Shown here: positions 1 through 4,113 of the stretch, one piece after another
How positions within the stretch are numbered: the first letter of the stretch is position 1
Layout: the number at the start of each line of letters is the position of its first letter
NCBI GenBank assembly: GCA_026196445.1
Contig: JAPHTE010000400.1
Coordinates: 1 to 5,051, forward strand
Reading direction: 5' to 3'
DNA from: Lysobacterales bacterium
GTDB taxonomy: Bacteria; Pseudomonadota; Gammaproteobacteria; Xanthomonadales; SZUA-36
DNA length: 5,051 bases
Notes under the pieces: generated by a model
The model's database searches: none
Seen by the model: the letters and a program-made list of their open reading frames with translations, nothing else
Told to the model about the DNA's origin: nothing
Program-made: the position numbers and the translations under genes

Positions 1-80
1 ACCAACCGCTGAATTGCAACCCGGCAATGATGCTTTATGTAATTTCAGGCCTCCAACCAGCATCTGTTTCAACCACATAC

Positions 81-107
81 ACATAATGATTGAGATAGCG
101 ATTATGT
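81..107. repeat. 7-bp perfect inverted repeat upstream of the cytochrome operon
   Basis: The arms are ACATAAT (81-87) and ATTATGT (101-107), perfect reverse complements separated by 13 bases. The arm centres are 20 bp apart, about two helical turns, so a dimeric regulator could in principle bind both arms on one DNA face. The spacer contains TTGAGA (90-95), which resembles a -35 hexamer. A TATAGG at 114-119 lies 18 bases downstream of it, giving an alternative sigma70-like promoter. The region is AT-rich, so a chance repeat is quite possible. Confidence 0.3.
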
Positions 108-109
108 AG

Positions 110-150
110 TTGATATAGGTCATTTTACTCTTCATACAGGAGAGTATGCT
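110..150 (+). promoter_or_regulatory. Possible FNR-type activated promoter for the cytochrome operon
   Basis: TTGATATAGGTCAT at 110-123 matches the FNR consensus TTGAT-N4-ATCAA at 8 of 10 defined positions: the left half-site is perfect and the right one has two mismatches. A -10-like hexamer TATGCT (145-150, four matches to TATAAT) is centred 31 bp downstream of the dyad centre. That is within 1 bp of the geometry of a class II FNR promoter, where the site is centred near -41.5. Transcription would then start near 157 and leave a leader of about 50 bases. Oxygen-responsive control would suit a multiheme respiratory operon. The sequence match is seen directly; the regulator is inferred. Confidence 0.3.
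126..146. repeat. 6-bp perfect inverted repeat overlapping the proposed -10
   Basis: TACTCT (126-131) and AGAGTA (141-146) are perfect reverse complements with a 9-base spacer. The dyad lies between the FNR-like site and the TATGCT hexamer and overlaps the latter, so a protein bound here could affect polymerase access. It could also be a chance repeat. The arms do not extend further. Confidence 0.25.
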
Positions 151-197
151 GCACGGGAGTTATCAGATAAATCCGCTTCCCAGGCGGGCCTCCTTAC

Positions 198-202
198 AAG
201 GA
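198..202 (+). promoter_or_regulatory. Ribosome binding site that decides the cytochrome start
   Basis: AAGGA lies just ahead of three consecutive in-frame ATG codons at 204, 207 and 210. The spacing is 1, 4 and 7 bases respectively, so the third ATG has the normal distance and is the preferred start. The preceding TCCT (191-194) can pair with AGGA (199-202) across a TACA loop, forming a small hairpin that could partly mask the site. Confidence 0.55.
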
Positions 203-209
203 TATGATG

Positions 210-1229
210 ATGATCTTAATTACCAGGAAAGTGCTTTGTTTAGTGATTCTCTTTGCTTTCGCTTCTGTTGTGCAGGCGGCCGATTACGAAGGGCCAAAAA
301 GATGTCGTATGTGCCACAAGGAAGTGCATGAACAGTGGGCAAACTCACCTCATGCCATGGCCTACGAAGATTCTGCCTTCCAGGAAGTCTGGCAAAAGTC
401 GGGAAGTGAGTTCTCCTGCCTTGCCTGTCATGCCACCGGTGCAGACATGGAGACGGAAACTTTTGCATTCCCCGGTGTGACCTGCGAATCCTGTCACGGC
501 ATCATGGACAAGGGGCATTCCAAAAAAGACGCTGAAATGCCACTGCCCGTCACGTCGGAAGTCTGCCGCAATTGCCACAAGCAGACATTCGGTGAATGGC
601 AGATGAGCAAGCATGGCCAAAGTGGAATTCGTTGTTTCGACTGTCATGGTGTCCATCAGCAAACCTTGCGCTCAGATGGAGGAGATCACCTGTGTGGCGC
701 ATGTCACTCGCAGCGCCTGGAGGATTTTGCCCATGCAACCCACCAACAGGAAGGACTGCATTGCAACACCTGCCATATGCCGGTGTCCGTTGAAACCGAT
801 GTCATCGAGGGTGCCGGCGCGGCCGCCCACACGCTTTTTGTCGGCGCCGAGATTTGTAGCCGTTGCCATGCGGACACGGTGCACAGCAGCGCCCAGTTGC
901 CTGAAATGCGCGAGGAGTTGTTCGAGGCGACCAAAGGCGAATACCTCACCGGCGGCAAAAACGCCGTGGAATTATATGAGGAAGTGACGGATTTGAACTG
1001 GATGCTCGATAGCGCCCGGAAAAAACTTTGGACGGTATCAGTCCTGGGCCTCGTAGTTGGCTTGCTGCTCGGCTGGATGTTTGGCTGGTTTTTCTTCGAA
1101 AGGCTGAGAAAAGAAAGAAAGATGATGCGAGCGGAAAGGCGGGCCAGAAGGGAAGAAAGGCAAAGACAGGAAAAAATGGAAATCTTGAAAAGATTGGAAA
1201 GAAATGAAAAAGACCCAGCACAAGACTGA
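210..1229 (+). CDS. Membrane-anchored octaheme c-type cytochrome (cytochrome c554/DmsE-like)
   Basis: This is a periplasmic electron carrier, probably the cytochrome subunit of a quinone-linked complex with the next two genes. Counting from the ATG at 210 (339 residues), there are eight CXXCH heme c motifs, starting at C32, C70, C92, C119, C142, C162, C185 and C216. A Sec signal peptide (residues 1-23, ending VQA) precedes them. The segments around C32 and C119 share the pattern C-R-x-C-H-K-x5-W-x2-S-x-H, ending at H48 and H135, which indicates an internal duplication of the cytochrome c554/DmsE type. Those extra histidines are plausible distal heme ligands. Residues 274-296 form one transmembrane helix. 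They are followed by a roughly 43-residue tail very rich in Arg, Lys and Glu, predicted to be cytoplasmic and helical or coiled-coil. In-frame ATGs at 204 and 207 would add two residues or one, but sit too close to the ribosome binding site. The 3' end overlaps the next gene by 26 bases. The cytochrome class is very likely; the redox partner is unknown. Confidence 0.93.
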   Translation: MILITRKVLCLVILFAFASVVQAADYEGPKRCRMCHKEVHEQWANSPHAMAYEDSAFQEVWQKSGSEFSCLACHATGADMETETFAFPGVTCESCHGIMDKGHSKKDAEMPLPVTSEVCRNCHKQTFGEWQMSKHGQSGIRCFDCHGVHQQTLRSDGGDHLCGACHSQRLEDFAHATHQQEGLHCNTCHMPVSVETDVIEGAGAAAHTLFVGAEICSRCHADTVHSSAQLPEMREELFEATKGEYLTGGKNAVELYEEVTDLNWMLDSARKKLWTVSVLGLVVGLLLGWMFGWFFFERLRKERKMMRAERRARREERQRQEKMEILKRLERNEKDPAQD

Positions 1230-2157
1230 CAAGACCGCGCTTGATCGCAGACGCTTCCTACAGGGCCTGATAGGCGGAACGGGCCTCAGTGTCATTTCAG
1301 CGGCCAGCGTCGAAGCGAGTTCAGAAAAGGCATCTTTTTCAGAAACCCCTTCCGCGCTGGTGGATATCACCCGCTGTATCGGATGCCGGGCCTGCATGCG
1401 GGCTTGTAAACAAGCCAATGACCTGCCAAGAAACGTCGATTTGACCCAGGATTTTCCCGGCGCATGGGACCGGCAGGAATTACGTTTTGACCAGTGGACC
1501 GTCGTCAATGCGGAGACTGGCCGCGACGCCAATGACATCGAGGTGACCCGCAACGTCAAGCGCCAGTGCATGCAATGCCTGAAGCCCACCTGCGTATCCG
1601 TATGCCCGGTCGGAGCGATGACCAAGTCGGAACTCGGGCCGATTCTCTACAGCGCGGATCGCTGTATCGGTTGCCGTTACTGCATCATGGCCTGTCCGTT
1701 CGATGTTCCCAAGTTTGAATGGGAAGGGGGTATGTTTTCCGTCATTGGAAAATGCCAGTTCTGCACCCGTAAGCGGCTTGCGGAAGGCAAGTTGCCTGCC
1801 TGCGTCGAATCCTGTCCTACCGGCGCATTGAAATTTGGCCGGCGTGACGAGTTGCTGTTCGAGGCCCAGTCACGGATCCAGGCACGGCCAGAACGATACG
1901 TCGATCACATCTACGGCGAGACAGAAGCGGGTGGAACTGCCTGGCTTTACCTGTCCGACGTGCCTTTTGAAAACCTGGGGTTCAAATCCGGCCTGGCGAC
2001 AGCGCCGATGCCACCGCTTACCTGGGATGTACTCTCAAAGATTCCAATCATGGCCGCCACGATGGCCGGCCTTTTCGGGACCGTGGCATGGAGCCTTAAC
2101 CGGCGCGAAGGACCCGAAATGAAAAAGGAAACCGAAAAGCGGGAGGTGTCCGAATGA
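1204..2157 (+). CDS. hybA-like: HybA-type Tat-exported ferredoxin-like protein with four [4Fe-4S] clusters
   Basis: This is the electron-relay subunit, predicted to lie on the periplasmic face and to link the NrfD-type membrane protein to the octaheme cytochrome. It has 317 residues, close to the usual size of HybA. A Tat signal is visible near the N-terminus, with R15-R16-R17-F18-L19-Q20 followed by a hydrophobic stretch. Sixteen cysteines form four complete cluster sets: 58/61/64/68, 122/125/130/134, 154/157/160/164 and 184/187/200/204. No cluster ligand is missing. A single hydrophobic helix near residues 280-298 followed by a basic tail should anchor the C-terminus in the membrane, a HybA feature absent from soluble DmsB/NrfC-type relatives. 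The start lies within the end of the cytochrome gene, preceded by a weak GGA, so translation may be coupled. The stop overlaps the next start as ATGA. The family is secure. HybA is the nearest named relative, but with no hydrogenase genes here a hydrogenase role is not supported. CbcT-like subunits of Cbc complexes are an alternative comparison. Confidence 0.92.
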   Translation: MKKTQHKTDKTALDRRRFLQGLIGGTGLSVISAASVEASSEKASFSETPSALVDITRCIGCRACMRACKQANDLPRNVDLTQDFPGAWDRQELRFDQWTVVNAETGRDANDIEVTRNVKRQCMQCLKPTCVSVCPVGAMTKSELGPILYSADRCIGCRYCIMACPFDVPKFEWEGGMFSVIGKCQFCTRKRLAEGKLPACVESCPTGALKFGRRDELLFEAQSRIQARPERYVDHIYGETEAGGTAWLYLSDVPFENLGFKSGLATAPMPPLTWDVLSKIPIMAATMAGLFGTVAWSLNRREGPEMKKETEKREVSE

Positions 2158-3365
2158 ACGGTTGGGTTTTTATAGGGCTGTGCGCCGCCGTCCTGGTCTG
2201 GGTGACCCTGTGCCTGATCTATGACAAAAGGCCACGTTTCCTGAAGCCGGTCACGGCCATTACCGTTCTTTGCATCTGGGTTTCGGCCCTCTGGATACTG
2301 ATCCGGCGGTTCAGCGAAGGACTCGGTGCGGTTGCCGGGATCAATGACGCCGCGCCCTGGGGTTTGTGGATCGGCGGTGACGTGTTCGCCGGCGTCGCCC
2401 TGGCCGCCGGAGGCTTTGTCATCGCAGCGACTGTACATATCTTTCGCATCGACCGCTTCAAGCCCATACTGAGACCAACCGTACTGACAGCATTTTTGGG
2501 CTATATGCTGGTCGCGGTGGCACTGTTTATCGATATCGGCCGCCCATTGAACTGGTGGCACCCGCTGGTGATGTGGCAACACCACTCAGTGATGTTCGAA
2601 GTGACCTGGTGCGTGATACTTTATTCAACGGTACTCGCCATTGAAAGCAGTCCGCCTTTACTCGAGCGGCTCGGATTAACCAAGCTATTGAAACTGGTCA
2701 AGGTCACCACGATACCGGTTGTCATTGCCGGCGTGATCCTGTCAAGCATGCACCAGTCTTCGCTGGGATCCCTGTACCTGATCGTACCGGGTAAACTGTA
2801 TCCACTGTGGTACTCGCCGCTGATACCTGCGTTCTTCCTGATCTCTGCGGTGGCTGCCGGAATGTGCGTGGTCATCGTCGAATCATTTTTTTCAGCCAAG
2901 ATTCTTCACCGTGGCCTCGAAACTCCACTATTGGCCGATTTGGGCAGGGCCGCGGCTGTCGTCCTGTACCTTTACCTGATCGTGAAATTTGCTGACCTTG
3001 CGGTTCGGGGACACCTGGACCTGATCCTGGTGCCAAATTTACAGAGTCGCCTGTTCCTGCTGGAAATGGTGGGAGGTGCGGTTTTACCTGCAATCATGCT
3101 GTCATTCAGGGGCTTCCGTAACGAGCCAAATGGACTGCTTGCAGCCTCGTTACTCGTGATGATGGGCGTTGTGCTCAACCGGATCAATGTCTGTTGGATC
3201 GGGATGGACGTCGGTGACCAACTCCACTATCTCCCGACCTGGATGGAAATAGCCGTGTCGCTGGCATTTATCACCGGCGGTACCATCGTGTTCCTTCTCG
3301 CGGTGCACTACTTGCCGATATTTCCGGCTACCGAGGACGAACCAGCCACGGAAGCCGCGGCCTGA
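2154..3365 (+). CDS. hybB-like: HybB/NrfD-family quinone-interacting integral membrane subunit
   Basis: This is an inner-membrane protein of the polysulfide reductase NrfD/HybB family, which carries no heme and exchanges electrons between quinone/quinol and a partner iron-sulfur protein. It has 403 residues, near the length of HybB, with ten or eleven hydrophobic segments. The approximate spans are 4-22, 31-51, 73-96, 108-126, 147-164, 181-198, 220-245, 265-283, 297-316, 328-346 and 366-388. HybB-like stretches visible by eye include INDAAPWGLWIGGDVFAG (63-80), RPLNWWHPLVMW (130-141), MHQSSLGSLYLI (199-210) and NRINVCWIGM (342-351). A strong ribosome binding site GGAGGT (2142-2147) sits 6 bases before the ATG, and the ATG overlaps the upstream stop (ATGA), so it is co-translated with the HybA-type gene. 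The C-terminal tail is short and rich in Glu and Ala. It is the last gene of the operon. Family assignment is firm. Whether it oxidises quinol or reduces quinone cannot be read from the sequence. Confidence 0.92.
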   Translation: MNGWVFIGLCAAVLVWVTLCLIYDKRPRFLKPVTAITVLCIWVSALWILIRRFSEGLGAVAGINDAAPWGLWIGGDVFAGVALAAGGFVIAATVHIFRIDRFKPILRPTVLTAFLGYMLVAVALFIDIGRPLNWWHPLVMWQHHSVMFEVTWCVILYSTVLAIESSPPLLERLGLTKLLKLVKVTTIPVVIAGVILSSMHQSSLGSLYLIVPGKLYPLWYSPLIPAFFLISAVAAGMCVVIVESFFSAKILHRGLETPLLADLGRAAAVVLYLYLIVKFADLAVRGHLDLILVPNLQSRLFLLEMVGGAVLPAIMLSFRGFRNEPNGLLAASLLVMMGVVLNRINVCWIGMDVGDQLHYLPTWMEIAVSLAFITGGTIVFLLAVHYLPIFPATEDEPATEAAA

Positions 3366-3371
3366 TTTTAA

Positions 3372-3396
3372 CGTCAATTATCGGCTTGAATTGACG
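3372..3396 (+). terminator. Hairpin directly after the hybB-like gene, no U-tract
   Basis: CGTCAATT (3372-3379) and AATTGACG (3389-3396) form a perfect 8-bp stem with a 9-base loop, starting 6 bases after the stop codon. No run of T follows, so this is not a standard intrinsic terminator. It could stabilise the 3' end of the mRNA, assist Rho-dependent termination or act as a DNA dyad. The right arm also contains TTGACG, a good -35-like hexamer, but no convincing -10 follows at the right distance. Confidence 0.35.
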
Positions 3397-3452
3397 CGGC
3401 CCAGCGGGTCGCAACCATTCTTGTTCAAGCCGGTAGTGGCGGTCCGTCCATA

Positions 3453-3500
3453 TCCGAATAAACGAGCCTGTTCCAAGAAAAACCTGGGATTCCGAATAAA
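3453..3500 (+). repeat. 10-bp direct repeat TCCGAATAAA, two copies
   Basis: TCCGAATAAA occurs at 3453-3462 and again at 3491-3500, 38 bp apart. A related pair, AAGCCGGTAG (3427-3436) and AAGCTGGTAG (3499-3508), matches at 9 of 10 positions. They lie in the intergenic region upstream of the RimB-like gene and could be regulator sites, remnants of a duplication or chance. A TAGACT at 3506-3511 resembles a -10 element, but no clear -35 accompanies it. Confidence 0.35.
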
Positions 3501-3525
3501 GCTGGTAGACTAATTGCAAGGTGTT

Positions 3526-3553
3526 TTGTGCGAACAGGCATGTGTTCGCGCAG
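3526..3553 (+). other. Strong stem-loop in the leader of the RimB-like gene
   Basis: GCGAACA (3530-3536) and TGTTCGC (3543-3549) pair perfectly around a 6-base loop. The helix extends outward through 3529/3550 (G-U type), 3528/3551, 3527/3552 and 3526/3553 (G-U type), giving about 11 pairs. It is the most stable-looking element in the intergenic region. It may be part of a structured 5' leader or the upstream part of a termination region. No known RNA family is recognised. Confidence 0.4.
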
Positions 3554-3565
3554 TTCGTCACGGGC

Positions 3566-3593
3566 GGCCTGCATACAGGTCAAAATTTTTTTT
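3566..3593 (+). terminator. Weak intrinsic-terminator-like hairpin plus T8 tract
   Basis: GGCCTG (3566-3571) pairs with CAGGTC (3576-3581), including one G-U pair, across a CATA loop. It is followed by AAAA and then eight consecutive T (3586-3593). The four-base gap between stem and T-tract, and the short stem, make it a poor classical terminator. It could end transcripts from the upstream operon, which lies about 200 bases away, or act as an attenuator for the RimB-like gene. Confidence 0.3.
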
Positions 3594-3617
3594 AACACCG
3601 GACGGTGTCCCGGTGTT
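3594..3617 (+). other. Second leader hairpin with alternative pairings
   Basis: AACACCGG (3594-3601) pairs perfectly with CCGGTGTT (3610-3617) around an 8-base loop. The same left arm can instead pair with CGGTGT (3603-3608), so two mutually exclusive folds are possible. It ends 18 bases before the AGGAGG ribosome binding site. T's precede it rather than follow it, so it is not a terminator on the + strand. Confidence 0.35.
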
Positions 3618-3635
3618 GCATCGCGCAACCCAGCC

Positions 3636-3641
3636 AGGAGG
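3636..3641 (+). promoter_or_regulatory. Ribosome binding site of the RimB-like gene
   Basis: AGGAGG is a full Shine-Dalgarno match, 10 bases before the ATG at 3652. It decides the start in favour of this ATG over an in-frame TTG at 3514, whose extra 46 codons would run through the hairpins and T8 tract and show no family-like sequence. Confidence 0.7.
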
Positions 3642-3651
3642 ATCCACATCT

Positions 3652-4113
3652 ATGCCATCGGACAAGCCGCTTACCCTGGGTTGGCGCGAGTGGGTCAGTC
3701 TGCCTGACCTGGGGATACCCGGTATCAAGGCCAAGGTCGACACCGGTGCGCGGACTTCGGCCCTGCACGCTTTCGAAGTGACACCTTTCACTCACAACGG
3801 CGTACAGCGGGTCACTTTCTGTATTCATCCACTGCAAGCTAATGAAGCGCGGGTCATTTCGTGCACGGCGGACGTCATTGACGAACGGGCCGTGACCGAT
3901 TCGGGTGGTCACAGGGAAAAGCGGCTGGTGATCGAAACCCAATTGAGCATCGGACCGCATTCCTGGCCCATCGAAATCACCCTGACCGCACGTGACAACA
4001 TGCTGTTCAGGATGCTGCTCGGACGAACCGCTCTGAAAGGCCGGGCACAGGTCGACCCATCCCGCTCGTACCTGGTGGGTAAAAAACGCAGGAGCATGGT
4101 AACTGGCACATGA
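3652..4113 (+). CDS. rimB-like: RimB-like retropepsin-fold protein (PF05618, 'ATP-dependent zinc protease' family)
   Basis: This is a 153-residue, apparently cytosolic protein of the family annotated as ATP-dependent zinc protease or RimK/LysX-associated protein, which has a retropepsin-like aspartic protease fold. The family signature is clear: KAKVDTGARTSALHA at residues 26-40, with D30-T31-G32 as the presumed catalytic aspartate motif. The second conserved block, RMLLGRTAL (120-128), lies near the C-terminus and is the usual partner strand region. The length fits the family. In Pseudomonas the RimB member works with RimA and RimK, which adds glutamates to ribosomal protein S6; a comparable role here is inference. 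It is preceded by AGGAGG and a structured leader, and overlaps the next gene by four bases (ATGA), so the two are translationally coupled. No signal peptide is seen. Family assignment is strong; the substrate is unknown. Confidence 0.9.
   Translation: MPSDKPLTLGWREWVSLPDLGIPGIKAKVDTGARTSALHAFEVTPFTHNGVQRVTFCIHPLQANEARVISCTADVIDERAVTDSGGHREKRLVIETQLSIGPHSWPIEITLTARDNMLFRMLLGRTALKGRAQVDPSRSYLVGKKRRSMVTGT

Larger units (their letters stand above)
3366..3651 (+). other. Intergenic region between the cytochrome operon and the RimB-like gene
   Basis: No convincing coding sequence is present on either strand. The region holds the post-hybB hairpin, the TCCGAATAAA direct repeat, three stem-loops, a T8 tract and the ribosome binding site of the next gene, each listed separately. 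Its structure suggests an operon boundary, with termination of the first group and a leader for the second. No strong sigma70 promoter was recognised by eye. Confidence 0.6.

Noticed and set aside
126..146. NarL-type binding site in the promoter region
   Set aside because: The repeat TACTCT/AGAGTA deviates from the NarL heptamer and has a 9-base spacer, unlike the 7-2-7 arrangement.
234..242. Cysteine inside the cytochrome signal peptide as a lipoprotein attachment site
   Set aside because: The residues before it do not fit a lipobox and it lies inside the hydrophobic core, so a Sec signal ending VQA is the better reading.
146..331. Short open frame on the + strand starting after an AGGAG-like sequence, overlapping the cytochrome start
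   Set aside because: It overlaps the signal peptide and first heme region of the cytochrome in another frame, shows no family-like features, and its start sits at the proposed -10. A leader peptide role cannot be supported.
1038..1625. Long open frame on the - strand (195 codons)
   Set aside because: It lies opposite the well-supported cytochrome tail and HybA-type N-terminus. Its Phe/Ser/Pro-rich sequence is the reverse of the purine-rich tract, so it is a shadow.
1947..2585. Long open frame on the - strand (212 codons)
   Set aside because: It is antisense to the HybA-type end and HybB-type start, its composition is low-complexity and hydrophilic, and there is no recognisable domain.
1204..3365. 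A hydrogenase-2 operon
   Set aside because: The HybA- and HybB-like proteins alone do not make a hydrogenase. No large or small NiFe subunit or maturation gene is visible, and the first gene is a multiheme cytochrome.
3514..3651. N-terminal extension of the RimB-like protein from a TTG codon
   Set aside because: The extension runs through three hairpins and the T8 tract and has no good ribosome binding site, while the ATG at 3652 has AGGAGG and begins just before the family's conserved core.
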